From: an uncultured Polaribacter sp.
Lineage (GTDB): Bacteria; Bacteroidota; Bacteroidia; Flavobacteriales; Flavobacteriaceae
Direction of reading: 5' to 3'
Length of the DNA: 38,233 nucleotides
Assembly: GCA_913020555.1 (NCBI GenBank)
Contig: CAJWAC010000017.1
Location: 1-38,233 of the forward strand
A program made the translations under genes and the position numbers. Positions 8,589 to 17,289 of this stretch are shown piece after piece. The notes below the pieces were generated by a model. The model was not told the origin of the DNA and searched no databases. It saw only the letters and a list, made by a program, of their open reading frames with translations. Position 1 is the first letter of the stretch; the number at the start of each line of letters is the position of its first letter.

Positions 8589-9050
8589 ATGAATGCTATT
8601 TCTACTAGAACTGCAACTCTTAAAGATTTAGAAACCTTGTTAGACTTTGAACAAGGAGTAATTGAAGCAGAGAGGCCTTTAGATCCTTTTTTAGAGAAAG
8701 GAGAGATATGCTATTATAATATTCCTGAATTAATATCTGCTGAACATATTCATTTAATTTTGGCAATTTGTAGAGAAGAAATAGTAGGTTCAGGTTATGT
8801 TAGAATCGAAAATTCTCAGCATTATCATAAGAATCGGAAACACGGTTATATTGGTTTTATTTTTGTAAAACCTTCTTTTAGAAAGCAAAAAATAAGTACT
8901 TTAATACTAGACTCACTAAAATATTGGTCGAAAAGTAAAGGTTTAAAAGAATTAAGATTAGACGTATATAGTAATAATATTAATGCATTAAAATCTTACG
9001 AACGATTTGGTTTTAAAAAGAGTTTAATGAATATGAGAATGGATATTTAA
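8589..9050 (+). CDS. GNAT family N-acetyltransferase
   Basis: A 153-residue single-domain acetyltransferase. The central strand GYIGFIFVKPSFRKQKISTLIL (about residues 86-107) is the acetyl-CoA binding motif A, although the usual R/Q-x-x-G-x-G/A loop is degenerate (RKQKIS). It is followed by LRLDVYSNNINALKSYERFGFKK, the typical motif B with the conserved Asn and Tyr. The substrate is unknown. It begins 2 bp after the glycosyltransferase stop and ends 5 bp before the dihydroorotase start, so it is almost certainly cotranscribed with both. Confidence 0.88.
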   Translation: MNAISTRTATLKDLETLLDFEQGVIEAERPLDPFLEKGEICYYNIPELISAEHIHLILAICREEIVGSGYVRIENSQHYHKNRKHGYIGFIFVKPSFRKQKISTLILDSLKYWSKSKGLKELRLDVYSNNINALKSYERFGFKKSLMNMRMDI

Positions 9051-9055
9051 ATAAA

Positions 9056-10396
9056 ATGAAAAAATCAATTTTAATTAAAAACGGAAACATAGTTAATGAA
9101 AACAAAACTTTTAAAGGAGACGTTCTCATTGAAAATGACATTATAAAACAAATATCAACCACAATTGCTCCAAAAGAAAATATAGAAGTCATTGATGCGA
9201 AAGGAAAATATATAATTCCTGGTTTTATAGATGATCAAGTGCATTTTAGAGAACCTGGATTAACACACAAAGGTAATATTGCTTCAGAAAGTAGAGCTGC
9301 GGCTGCTGGCGGAATTACAACTTTTATTGAGCAACCTAATACAGTTCCGCAAGCTATAACTCAAGAATTACTAGAAGATAAATTTGAAATTGCATCAAAA
9401 AGTTCTTACGTAAACTATTCCTTTATGTTTGGTGGTACAAATACCAATTTGGAAGAGTTACTAAAAACTGATCCTAAAAAAGTAGCAGGTATCAAATTAT
9501 TTTTAGGCTCATCTACAGGAAATATGTTGGTAGATGACGTTGAGGTTTTAGAAAATATTTTTTCGTCAACAAAAATGATTATTTCTTTACATTGTGAAGA
9601 TGAAGGTACAATTAGAAAAAACACGGCAAAATTTAAAGAAAAATTTGGTGATGATATTCCCATAAAATACCACCCTATTATTAGAAGTGAAGAAGCCTGT
9701 TATATTTCATCATCAAAAGCAATTGAACTGGCTAAAAAAACCGGTGCTCGAATTCATATTTTTCACGTTTCCACAGCTAAAGAAACAAATCTCTTTAGAA
9801 ATGATATTCCTATTGAAGAAAAACAAATTACTGCAGAAGTTTGTGTGCATCATCTTTGGTTTTCTGAGAAAGATTATGAAGAAAAAGGAACGCATATTAA
9901 ATGGAACCCAGCAGTAAAAACTGAAAAAGATAGACAAGGATTGTGGGAAGCTTTTTTAGATGACAGAATTGATGTTTTAGCAACTGATCATGCACCACAT
10001 ACTTTAGATGAAAAAACTAATGTTTACACAAAAGCTCCAAGTGGTGGGCCTTTAGTGCAACATGCTTTAATTGCTATTTTAGAAAAAGTAAAAGAAGGTG
10101 TAATTTCTATTGAAAAAGCTGTTGAAAAAATGAGTCATAATCCTGCAAAATTATTCCAAATTGAAAAAAGAGGGTTTATCAAAGAAGGCTATTTTGCCGA
10201 TTTAGTTGTAATAGATCCAAAAAAATCACAAACAGTTTCTAAAGACAATATTTTATATAAATGTGGTTGGTCTCCTTTTGAAGGCACAACATTTTCGTCT
10301 ACGATAACACACACCTTTGTCAATGGAAATTTAATATATAATAATGGAGTTTTTAATGATGACATTAAAGGAAAACGTTTGACATTTAATCGCTAA
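9056..10396 (+). CDS. pyrC: Dihydroorotase
   Basis: Cyclises carbamoyl aspartate to dihydroorotate in pyrimidine synthesis; an amidohydrolase-fold enzyme of 446 residues. The binuclear metal site is largely visible: the metal-bridging lysine at about K147 (GIKLFLGSSTG), H179 (SLHCEDE), H234 and H237 (RIHIFHVSTAKE), and catalytic D311 (LATDHAPH). The N-terminal motif reads DDQVHFREPG, so the first histidine of the family HxH is Gln61 while His63 and Arg65 remain. I believe this substitution is shared by Bacteroidota homologues, but cannot check. It is tightly packed between the GNAT gene and DUF4296. Confidence 0.93.
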   Translation: MKKSILIKNGNIVNENKTFKGDVLIENDIIKQISTTIAPKENIEVIDAKGKYIIPGFIDDQVHFREPGLTHKGNIASESRAAAAGGITTFIEQPNTVPQAITQELLEDKFEIASKSSYVNYSFMFGGTNTNLEELLKTDPKKVAGIKLFLGSSTGNMLVDDVEVLENIFSSTKMIISLHCEDEGTIRKNTAKFKEKFGDDIPIKYHPIIRSEEACYISSSKAIELAKKTGARIHIFHVSTAKETNLFRNDIPIEEKQITAEVCVHHLWFSEKDYEEKGTHIKWNPAVKTEKDRQGLWEAFLDDRIDVLATDHAPHTLDEKTNVYTKAPSGGPLVQHALIAILEKVKEGVISIEKAVEKMSHNPAKLFQIEKRGFIKEGYFADLVVIDPKKSQTVSKDNILYKCGWSPFEGTTFSSTITHTFVNGNLIYNNGVFNDDIKGKRLTFNR

Positions 10397-10397
10397 C

Positions 10398-10880
10398 ATG
10401 AAAAACTTAAGCTACTTATTGGTTTTCTTGTGCTTATTTTCTTGCACAAGTAATACAATTTTTGAGAAACCAGAAGATTTGATTCCCAAAGACACAATGA
10501 GTCTTTTATTACAAGAATTAAGCATTGCTTCTTCATCAAAGTTTATGAAAAACAAAAATTTTGAAAAGAAAATAAATTATATGCCATTGGTATACGACCA
10601 GTTTAAAATTGATAGCACACGATTTAAAACTAGCAATCTTTATTATATGTCTAAAATAGACGAATACCAAGAAATTTTAGAAAATGCCAAAAAAAACCTA
10701 GAAGAAGAAAAGGCTTTTTATGAGAAACTTAAAAAGAGAAAAGATTCTATTAGAAAAGATTCGTTGAAAAACATTAAAACCTTAAAAAAAGGAAAAAAAG
10801 AACATGATTCCTTAAAAAAAATGATGCTAAAATTTAGAGATACTTTGCAATTAGATAAGATTAAAAAAACTAGATATTAG
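10398..10880 (+). CDS. DUF4296 family lipoprotein
   Basis: A 160-residue lipoprotein with a signal peptide ending in the lipobox LFSC (Cys16). The N-terminal half has the family-like pattern EKPEDLIPKDTMSLLLQEL, and the C-terminal half (about residues 92-157) is a highly charged Lys/Glu-rich stretch likely to be a long helix or coiled coil. It starts 1 bp after the dihydroorotase stop, a neighbourhood common in flavobacteria. The function is unknown. Its last 11 bp overlap the 3' end of the convergent epimerase gene. Confidence 0.82.
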   Translation: MKNLSYLLVFLCLFSCTSNTIFEKPEDLIPKDTMSLLLQELSIASSSKFMKNKNFEKKINYMPLVYDQFKIDSTRFKTSNLYYMSKIDEYQEILENAKKNLEEEKAFYEKLKKRKDSIRKDSLKNIKTLKKGKKEHDSLKKMMLKFRDTLQLDKIKKTRY

Positions 10881-11871
10881 TATAGTTTCTGCAAACTCTT
10901 TCAACAGTTTCTTCCAAAGGCTCAAAACTGTAATTTAAACTTTTCTTTATTTTTTCTGATGAATATTTTGAAATTGAATGTGCACTTTTAGCTGAATGTT
11001 TACTAATTAGAGGGGGTTTCCCTGTAAACCTAGAAATCAGCATCGCAATTCTCCAAAAAACAGCTGTCTGCCAAGGTTTTATTTTTTTGAATGGTCGTTT
11101 TTTTTGAAATGCATCTGCAATTGAAAAGAAAACATCTTTAAAAGATTTGTTTTCTGATACCAATATGAAACGTTCATTTTTAATATCTGACTTCATTAAC
11201 TGAATCATCGACTTTACCACATCTTTCACAGCAACAAAACCTGTAACTCCTTCTGTGTAATATTTAAATCCATTATAAACTTGCATAAATAATTTACCTG
11301 AACCAGAGTTCCAAAAACCACTTCCAAAAATTACTCCAGGATTTACAATAATAACATCTACTCCTTCTTGGCTAGCTCTCCACACTTCTGTTTCTGCGCC
11401 AAACTTGGTAATGGAATATCCAGAGTTATCTAACTCTTTGTTCCATTCATTTTCCTCTGTTACAACATCGCCTTTTAAAGAATCTCCAACTGCAGCAATA
11501 GAACTTACCAAACATAATTTATCAATTTTAGCATCTATAGCTAAATTTACAACAATTGCAGTTCCATGAATATTTACCTTACGCATTTCTCTATAATCCT
11601 TTGGATTGAAAGAAATTAAAGCAGCACAGTGGTAAACATGTTTTACATTGTTAAAAGCAGGAATCATGGCTGGTACCTGAGTAATATCTGCTTGAAACCA
11701 TTCTATTTTATGAAAAAAAGAAGTCTCTGAAGTGTACAAAGAAAAGACTTTTTTTACTTTTTCTAGAGACTTCTCCGTTCTGTAAATTGCCCTTATTTTA
11801 TCATTCTCTAAACTTAAATAATATAATAAATGTGAACCAACCAAACCTGTGCCTCCAGTAACTAAAATCAT
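10870..11871 (-). CDS. NAD-dependent epimerase/dehydratase (extended SDR)
   Basis: A 333-residue extended short-chain dehydrogenase. The Rossmann nucleotide motif is at the very start ([15 protein letters not shown], residues 5-19), with the active-site YxxxK as YSITKFGAE near residue 152 and [10 protein letters not shown] near 177. Such proteins act on nucleotide sugars, sterols or dihydroflavonol-like substrates; nothing in the sequence fixes which. It is divergent from tyrS, with a near-consensus reverse box (CGAATTTA, one mismatch) at 11876-11883, which would give an almost leaderless transcript. Its end overlaps DUF4296 by 11 bp. Confidence 0.88.
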   Translation of the reverse strand: MILVTGGTGLVGSHLLYYLSLENDKIRAIYRTEKSLEKVKKVFSLYTSETSFFHKIEWFQADITQVPAMIPAFNNVKHVYHCAALISFNPKDYREMRKVNIHGTAIVVNLAIDAKIDKLCLVSSIAAVGDSLKGDVVTEENEWNKELDNSGYSITKFGAETEVWRASQEGVDVIIVNPGVIFGSGFWNSGSGKLFMQVYNGFKYYTEGVTGFVAVKDVVKSMIQLMKSDIKNERFILVSENKSFKDVFFSIADAFQKKRPFKKIKPWQTAVFWRIAMLISRFTGKPPLISKHSAKSAHSISKYSSEKIKKSLNYSFEPLEETVERVCRNYTNI

Positions 11872-11904
11872 ACAACGAATTTAGCATATTTTGGTTGATA
11901 AACT

Positions 11905-11912
11905 TATATTTG
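11905..11912 (+). promoter_or_regulatory. Candidate -7 box for tyrS
   Basis: TATATTTG matches TAnnTTTG and ends 21 bp before the ATG at 11934. It lies downstream of an alternative in-frame start at 11895, which argues that the upstream start is not used. Confidence 0.55.
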
Positions 11913-11933
11913 CCAACTGATAAATTGATTACA

Positions 11934-13226
11934 ATGAAGAATTTTATTGAAGAATTACAGTGGAGAGGAATGTTGCATGACGCCATGCCAGGAACTGAGG
12001 AACATCTTTTAGAAAAAATGAGAAGTGCATATGTAGGTTTTGACCCCACTGCAGACTCTTTGCATATTGGTAATTTAGTGCCAATCATGCTATTAGCTCA
12101 TTATCAGAGATGTGGACACAAACCTATAGCTTTAGTTGGTGGTGCAACTGGTATGATAGGAGATCCTTCAGGAAAATCTGCCGAACGTAATTTATTAGAT
12201 GAAAAAACTTTAAGACATAATCAAGAATGTGTAAAAACTCAATTAGGTCATTTTTTAGATTTTACTTCGGATGAAAAAAACGCTGCAATTCTAGTAAATA
12301 ATTATGATTGGATGAAAGAGATTTCTTTCCTCGAATTTATTAGAGATGTAGGAAAACATATCACCGTAAATTATATGATGGCCAAAGATTCTGTAAAAAA
12401 TAGAATTGGTTCAGAATCTAAAGAAGGCATGTCTTTTACCGAATTTACCTATCAAATGGTGCAAGGTTATGATTTCTTGCATTTATTCAAAGAAAATGCA
12501 ACCACAATTCAAATGGGTGGCTCAGATCAATGGGGAAATATTACAACAGGAACTGAGTTGATTAGAAGAATTGGCGGCGGAAAAGGGTATGCAATTACTT
12601 GTCCTTTAATTACAAAATCTGATGGTTCTAAATTTGGAAAATCTGAAGGAGGAAATGTTTGGTTAGATGCCAAAAGAACCTCTGCTTATAAATTTTATCA
12701 ATATTGGTTAAATACTTCTGATGAAGATGCAGAAAAGTATATTAAGATTTTTACCTTCTTAGATAAAACTACTATTGATTCTTTAATTGAAGAACACAAA
12801 GAAGCTCCCCACGTTCGTGTTTTACAAAAACGTTTGGGAGAAGAAGTTACCATTTTAGTTCACGGAAAAGAAGAATATGAAAAAGCCATTGGAGCTTCAA
12901 ATATTTTATTTGGAAAATCTTCAGCTAGCGATTTAAAATCTTTAGACGAACAAACTTTTTTAGATGTCTTTGATGGTGTGCCTCAAGCTACAGTAACACA
13001 AGAAGATTTTTCTAAAGGTTTAGATATGATTGGCGCGTTATCTGCAAAAACAAACTTTTTAAAATCGAATGGAGATGCCAGAAGAGCTTTAAAGGAAAAC
13101 TCTATTTCTGTGAATAAAGAAAAAATTAAAGACGATTTTGTAATTACCACGGATGACCTAATTGCGGATAAATATGTGCTTTTACAGCGTGGTAAAAAGA
13201 GCTACTTTCTTTTGATAGTGGAATAA
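11934..13226 (+). CDS. tyrS: Tyrosyl-tRNA synthetase
   Basis: Charges tRNA-Tyr; class I aminoacyl-tRNA synthetase of 430 residues from the chosen start. It shows the HIGH-type motif HIGN at residues 44-47, GGSDQWGN at about 195-202, and the KMSKS-type loop KFGKS at 233-237, followed by a C-terminal S4-like RNA-binding domain ([20 protein letters not shown] near 378-397). The frame is open to an ATG at 11895, but the homologue-like start [12 protein letters not shown] at 11934 and the promoter box between the two make 11934 the better choice. Confidence 0.97.
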   Translation: MKNFIEELQWRGMLHDAMPGTEEHLLEKMRSAYVGFDPTADSLHIGNLVPIMLLAHYQRCGHKPIALVGGATGMIGDPSGKSAERNLLDEKTLRHNQECVKTQLGHFLDFTSDEKNAAILVNNYDWMKEISFLEFIRDVGKHITVNYMMAKDSVKNRIGSESKEGMSFTEFTYQMVQGYDFLHLFKENATTIQMGGSDQWGNITTGTELIRRIGGGKGYAITCPLITKSDGSKFGKSEGGNVWLDAKRTSAYKFYQYWLNTSDEDAEKYIKIFTFLDKTTIDSLIEEHKEAPHVRVLQKRLGEEVTILVHGKEEYEKAIGASNILFGKSSASDLKSLDEQTFLDVFDGVPQATVTQEDFSKGLDMIGALSAKTNFLKSNGDARRALKENSISVNKEKIKDDFVITTDDLIADKYVLLQRGKKSYFLLIVE

Positions 13227-13273
13227 TATTTACATAACAAAGAGTTACTGCAAGCGTGAGAAACGAAAACTGA

Positions 13274-13654
13274 ATGCAAAAAATAATAATTAGAACTATT
13301 TTCAAGTATTCAATCGCTTTAGTTTGGATTGCAAATGGACTACTTTGTAAAGTCTTAAATTTTGTTCCAAGACACGAACAAATTGTAGCACGAATTTTAG
13401 GAGATGAATATTCAAGACTATTGACTATTTTAATCGGAATATCTGAAATTGGAATGGCAATATGGTTTTTAAGAGGTATAAAGTCACGCCTAAATACAAT
13501 ATCTCAAATTGGAATTGTGGCAACAATGAATATTCTCGAATTTATACTTGTGCCTGATTTGTTACTTTGGGGTAAATTGAATTCAATGTTTGCGTTTATT
13601 TTTATAATTGTAGTTTACTACAATCACTTTCATCTAAATAAAAAAGGTTTATGA
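13274..13654 (+). CDS. DoxX-like family membrane protein
   Basis: A 126-residue protein with four hydrophobic helices (about residues 10-27, 45-65, 75-93 and 100-118), matching the small DoxX-like family in size and in the IANGLLCKVLNFVPRHEQIVARI segment after the first helix. The family is loosely linked to quinone or redox membrane proteins, but no catalytic residues are evident. It is the first of four genes whose ends overlap (the next starts inside its stop as ATGA), so translation is probably coupled. It begins 47 bp after tyrS with no terminator seen between. Confidence 0.75.
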   Translation: MQKIIIRTIFKYSIALVWIANGLLCKVLNFVPRHEQIVARILGDEYSRLLTILIGISEIGMAIWFLRGIKSRLNTISQIGIVATMNILEFILVPDLLLWGKLNSMFAFIFIIVVYYNHFHLNKKGL

Positions 13655-14391
13655 TTTCATTTTTAAAAAATCATCCTTTTGCTGTTGAAACTCATTTTGA
13701 AAGTTCAATAGTTTTGACATTTGCAATACCTAAAAAAGAATTACAAGATTTTATCCCAGAATGTTTAGAGTTAGATACATTTCAAGATAAATGGGCTTTT
13801 ATAGCAGTCGCAATGGTTCAAACAAAAGAATTAAGACCTAAAGGTTTTCCTAAATTTCTTGGAAACAATTTTTTCCTAATTGGTTATCGAGTATTTGTAC
13901 GATATACCAATAACGCAGGAAAAAGGTTAAGGGGATTATATATTCTAAAATCAGAAACAAATAAGAAGAAAATGGCATTTTTGGGTAACATTTTCACACA
14001 TTATAATTACTCGACAACAGACATTTCAGAAGTAAATAAAAGTAATTTTAAAGTAATTAAGTCTATCAAATCTAAATTCACTTTAAAAATAGACACTGCG
14101 GAAAAGGAAATAAATTTGCCTGAAAATTCACCGTTTGAAAATTGGAAAGAAGCAAGACGATTTGCAGGACCTTTACCTTTTACATTCACTTACAATGAAG
14201 AAAAAAGGGAAGTCTTAATAATTGAAGGCGTTAGACAAAATTGGAAACCGAAACCGATAGAAATTGTTAATTATGATTTTTCATTTATTAACAAATTTAA
14301 TTTCCAAAATTCTGTTTTAGCAAACGCTTTTGTCATTGAAAACATTCCATATTATTGGAAAAAAGGAAAAATTGAGAAATGGAAAAAGTAA
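13651..14391 (+). CDS. DUF2071 family protein
   Basis: A 246-residue soluble protein fitting the DUF2071 (COG3361-type) family. The N-terminal part has HPFAVETHFESSIVLTFAIP and a KWAFIAVAMVQTKELRPKGFP segment near residues 48-70, followed by YRVFVRY and GLYILKSET strands, as in relatives related to acetoacetate-decarboxylase-like folds. No enzymatic activity is established for the family. It overlaps the upstream DoxX-like gene by 4 bp and the downstream methyltransferase gene by 13 bp. Its conserved surroundings suggest a job shared with the membrane proteins and the methyltransferase. Confidence 0.78.
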   Translation: MISFLKNHPFAVETHFESSIVLTFAIPKKELQDFIPECLELDTFQDKWAFIAVAMVQTKELRPKGFPKFLGNNFFLIGYRVFVRYTNNAGKRLRGLYILKSETNKKKMAFLGNIFTHYNYSTTDISEVNKSNFKVIKSIKSKFTLKIDTAEKEINLPENSPFENWKEARRFAGPLPFTFTYNEEKREVLIIEGVRQNWKPKPIEIVNYDFSFINKFNFQNSVLANAFVIENIPYYWKKGKIEKWKK

Positions 14392-15137
14392 GAAAGCCAT
14401 ATCAAGGAATATTAAATATTATCCGTTTCAATTGGCATTTTTATATAACTGCTTTTGTTCTTGTATTATTAACAATCCTTTTATCAAACTACGCTAATCC
14501 AGCAATCAAAATAATCTTACAAATAATTAGTCTTTTTATATCGATAACAATTTTTGTATCATTATCTGTTTCATATTATGTTTATGATTTGTCGGGTTTT
14601 TACAAATTGAAATGGATTAATAACAATGATGATAATATTTCAATAATCAATATAAATGCAGGTTTTGATGAAACAAGTGCATTACTTAAAAAGAAATTTA
14701 TAAACTCAAATTTGATAGCACTAGATTTTTACAATCCAGATAAACACACAGAAATATCCATAAAACGAGCAAGGAAACAATATCCACCTTATCCGAATAC
14801 ACAAGAAATAGAAACCTCAAAAATTGATTTAGAAAGCAATTCAATTGACAAAATATTTGTAATTCTATCAGCACACGAAATAAGAAACAAAAAAGAGAGA
14901 ATTATTTTTTTCTCAGAACTAAAAAGAATATTAAAACCAAAAGGACAAATAATTGTCATTGAACATTTAAGAGATATTTCAAATTTTATAGCATATAATA
15001 TTGGCTCATTTCATTTTCATTCAAAATCTACTTGGTTGAATACTTTTAATAAATCAAAATTAACAGTAGTATCTGAAATTAAAAATACGCCATTTATATC
15101 AACCTTTATACTCGAAAAAAATGGAATTGCATTATAG
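14379..15137 (+). CDS. Membrane-anchored class I methyltransferase-like protein
   Basis: A 252-residue protein with two membrane helices near residues 20-38 and 41-60, then a cytoplasmic Rossmann methyltransferase-like domain. The later motifs are good: SNSIDKIFVILSAHEI (motif II-like acidic region), FFSELKRILKPKGQIIVIEHL (post-II/III, the classic L-K-P-G-G site). Motif I is degenerate: NINAGFDETS replaces the usual D/E-x-G-x-G-x-G, keeping one glycine only. It may bind SAM in a modified way or have lost activity. It overlaps both neighbours (13 bp upstream, 17 bp downstream), so it belongs to the four-gene unit. Confidence 0.72.
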   Translation: MEKVRKPYQGILNIIRFNWHFYITAFVLVLLTILLSNYANPAIKIILQIISLFISITIFVSLSVSYYVYDLSGFYKLKWINNNDDNISIININAGFDETSALLKKKFINSNLIALDFYNPDKHTEISIKRARKQYPPYPNTQEIETSKIDLESNSIDKIFVILSAHEIRNKKERIIFFSELKRILKPKGQIIVIEHLRDISNFIAYNIGSFHFHSKSTWLNTFNKSKLTVVSEIKNTPFISTFILEKNGIAL

Positions 15138-15516
15138 AATAATAGGAATTATATTGATTGCTTTGGCGTTTGTTCATATCATATTTCCAAAGTATTTCAA
15201 ATGGAAAGAGGAGTTGCAACATTTAAGTCTAATAAACCAACAAATTATGAAGGTTCATACATTCTTTATTGCATTGGTTGTTTTCCTAATTGGTCTTTTA
15301 TGTCTAACATCTTCAAATGAGTTAATTAATACAGAGTTAGGGAAAAAAGTATCACTTGGTTTAGGAATTTTCTGGGGTTTTAGATTAATTATTCAATTTT
15401 TTGGCTACTCTTCTAAACTGTGGAAAGGAAAAAAAATGGAAACTATAATTCATATCATATTTTCAATTTTATGGGTATATTTAAGTTATACTTTCTTAAA
15501 AGTATATTTAACTTAA
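15121..15516 (+). CDS. Small four-helix membrane protein
   Basis: A 131-residue protein of unknown function with four hydrophobic helices (about residues 5-22, 41-60, 77-95 and 108-128). Charged loops include HIIFPKYFKWKEEL after the first helix. It overlaps the methyltransferase gene by 17 bp and ends the four-gene unit; a terminator follows at 15550. The size and topology resemble the DoxX-like protein that opens the operon, although I see no clear sequence similarity between them. Confidence 0.7.
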   Translation: MELHYRIIGIILIALAFVHIIFPKYFKWKEELQHLSLINQQIMKVHTFFIALVVFLIGLLCLTSSNELINTELGKKVSLGLGIFWGFRLIIQFFGYSSKLWKGKKMETIIHIIFSILWVYLSYTFLKVYLT

Positions 15517-15549
15517 AAGAAATATTTATATAGGTAATATACCAATGCG

Positions 15550-15610
15550 AAAGTGCTTATTAAATGAACCTACTTATCTTAAAATAAACCTATTAAACAA
15601 GCACTTTTTT
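15550..15610. terminator. Bidirectional terminator downstream of the four-gene unit
   Basis: AAAGTGCTT at 15550-15558 pairs with AAGCACTTT at 15599-15607, and the stem extends inward imperfectly (about 20 bp with two mismatches) to a loop of roughly 25 bases. A T-run follows on the plus strand. It lies between the plus-strand membrane protein gene and the minus-strand LuxE-like gene, so it may serve both. Confidence 0.65.
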
Positions 15611-15707
15611 ATATAAATTAAATTTAAAATTTCTCAAATTTGTACTTAAAATACAATTAATTTTTAATAATTTTCTTTAGATGAAAACTGTTACTTAGTT
15701 ATAATTT

Positions 15708-16682
15708 TTACAATACCATCAAATTGCAACCTCTAATATCTGAATTATCAAAACGCCCAATGATTTCAAAAGTTCCATTTTGATGCAATTTACCTAAGTC
15801 TTGGGTAGCAATAAAAGAACACGAATTATAATTAGCCAAATCAATAACATTAATTCCTCCATTTTTCTCTTTAGAATTTATAGTTAAAGCATCTTCAGTA
15901 TCTCTAGTTAAAATTTGCATCCAAGGAGGTGTTTCAAAAATTCCATTTCCATTGGAATACCCTTGACTCAATAATTCTGTCATGCCATATTCTGAATGAA
16001 TTTCTTTAACTCCAAATCCGTTTTGTAAAATTTGATGTAACTCTTCGCGAATCAATTCTTTTCTTCTTCCTTTCATCCCTCCAGTTTCCATAATTATTGT
16101 ACTTTTTAAGTTGAATTGCTGTTTTTCAACTAAATCTAACAAAGCAAAAGAAACTCCTATTAGTAACACTTTTTGATTCTTTTTATCTAGATTTATCAAT
16201 TTTTGAGCTAAATCATCTAAGTTATTTAGGTAAAATCCACTTTCTGAATTTTTAGTTTTTTTTATCAAATCATTAACCATAAAAACCAAGGATGAACCTT
16301 TACGTTCTAAATAATTTGGCAACAAAGCCAAGACTACATAATCTTCTATATTTCCATAAAAATGCGCGAATCCTTTTAAATAACTTTCTTTATATACATT
16401 AATATTGGTTACAAAATGTTTGCTGGTAATATTACCTGTAGTGCCAGAACTCGTAAAAGTTTCATCAATTTGGTTTAAAGAGGATAAAACCTTTCTACTT
16501 TTAAAAAATTGAATGGGTAAAAACGGAATATCTTCAATCTTAGCAATATCCGAAGGGTGTTTGTAGAGCAAGTCGCAAAAAGAACGATAAACTTTATTGT
16601 TTTTAAATTGATGTTTAAAAACTTTAAGCGCAATTTCTGTAAACCGCTCTTGACTTTCTATATTAAAAATATCTAACTCCAT
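15708..16682 (-). CDS. LuxE/PaaK-like acyl-activating protein
   Basis: A 324-residue protein related to LuxE acyl-protein synthetases, which activate fatty acids with ATP and carry the acyl group on a C-terminal cysteine. Key motif: TSSGTTG at residues 77-83, the adenylate-forming P-loop; HSEYGMTELLSQGY near residue 230 is the second conserved adenylate site. A cysteine sits four residues from the C-terminus (GCNLMVL), close to where LuxE has its acyl-bearing cysteine. I chose ATG at 16682 over an upstream start at 16709 because a -7 box lies between them. No lux reductase or transferase genes are nearby, so light production is not implied; an acyl transfer to a glycan or lipid is more likely. 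Confidence 0.82.
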   Translation of the reverse strand: MELDIFNIESQERFTEIALKVFKHQFKNNKVYRSFCDLLYKHPSDIAKIEDIPFLPIQFFKSRKVLSSLNQIDETFTSSGTTGNITSKHFVTNINVYKESYLKGFAHFYGNIEDYVVLALLPNYLERKGSSLVFMVNDLIKKTKNSESGFYLNNLDDLAQKLINLDKKNQKVLLIGVSFALLDLVEKQQFNLKSTIIMETGGMKGRRKELIREELHQILQNGFGVKEIHSEYGMTELLSQGYSNGNGIFETPPWMQILTRDTEDALTINSKEKNGGINVIDLANYNSCSFIATQDLGKLHQNGTFEIIGRFDNSDIRGCNLMVL

Positions 16683-16690
16683 AATTTTTA

Positions 16691-16698
16691 CAAAAATA
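16691..16698 (-). promoter_or_regulatory. Candidate -7 box for the LuxE-like gene
   Basis: CAAAAATA on the plus strand is TATTTTTG on the minus strand, a perfect TAnnTTTG, 8 bp upstream of the ATG at 16682. It would give a nearly leaderless transcript and rules against the start at 16709. Confidence 0.5.
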
Positions 16699-16855
16699 AC
16701 ATATATCAACGCAACCTTTTTATTCTTTTTGTATCTTATAAGAAAACGAACAAATTATGATGACTTTTTAATATGTATTGCTATCAATATTTAGTTATCA
16801 AATTAATAATTGAAGAAATATTGATTAAAATTTAATTTAAAAAACATAAAAACCA

Positions 16856-17275
16856 ATGAAAAGTAAAATACTAATTATATCACTATTTCTAATTTCAATT
16901 TTTTCATGTGAAGAAAATATTGTTAGTGATGACTTTAGAAATGAAAGTGTGATAATAGATAGTAATCTTTATAATCAAAGTGAATCTAATAATTACAGTA
17001 TTACTAATGTGCAGCTAAATGGAAATAATTTAACGATAAGAATCAGTAGCAGTGGTTGCAGCTCAGATTCTTGGAAAGCAATTTTAATAGATGCCAACGA
17101 AATTTTAGAATCTTATCCTGTTCAAAGAAAAATTAAACTCTCTTTAGAAAATAATGAAGCCTGTTTAGCTGTTTTTGAAAAGGAATTTACGTTTGATATT
17201 TCTAGCTTAAAAGAAGATTATGACACAGTACTTCTTAACTTAAAAGGTTGGGATACTCAAATAAATTATAACTAA
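16856..17275 (+). CDS. Small lipoprotein of unknown function
   Basis: A 139-residue lipoprotein: hydrophobic signal with lipobox IFSC (Cys18), then EEN. The mature part is beta-rich and contains SSSGCSSDSWKAILID and NEACLAVFEKEFTF, giving two cysteines about 40 residues apart that could form a disulfide in the periplasm or on the surface. I do not recognise a named family. It opens a five-gene plus-strand unit: the next lipoprotein follows after 14 bp. The 146 bp upstream of it contain no TAnnTTTG box, which may point to a different sigma factor. Confidence 0.75.
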   Translation: MKSKILIISLFLISIFSCEENIVSDDFRNESVIIDSNLYNQSESNNYSITNVQLNGNNLTIRISSSGCSSDSWKAILIDANEILESYPVQRKIKLSLENNEACLAVFEKEFTFDISSLKEDYDTVLLNLKGWDTQINYN

Positions 17276-17289
17276 GAAAAGAATAAATC

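Noticed and set aside
11895-11933. Longer N-terminus for tyrS
   Set aside because: The added 13 residues would be encoded across the candidate -7 box, and the family start fits ATG 11934.
13227-13273. Spacer between tyrS and the DoxX-like gene as a recombination site
   Set aside because: The sequence is a little less AT-rich than its surroundings, but I found no repeat or core site to support it.
15516-15707. Possible short mobile element with inverted repeats
   Set aside because: The inverted repeat at 15550-15607 has a T-run and lies between convergent genes, which fits a terminator; no target duplication or transposase is visible.
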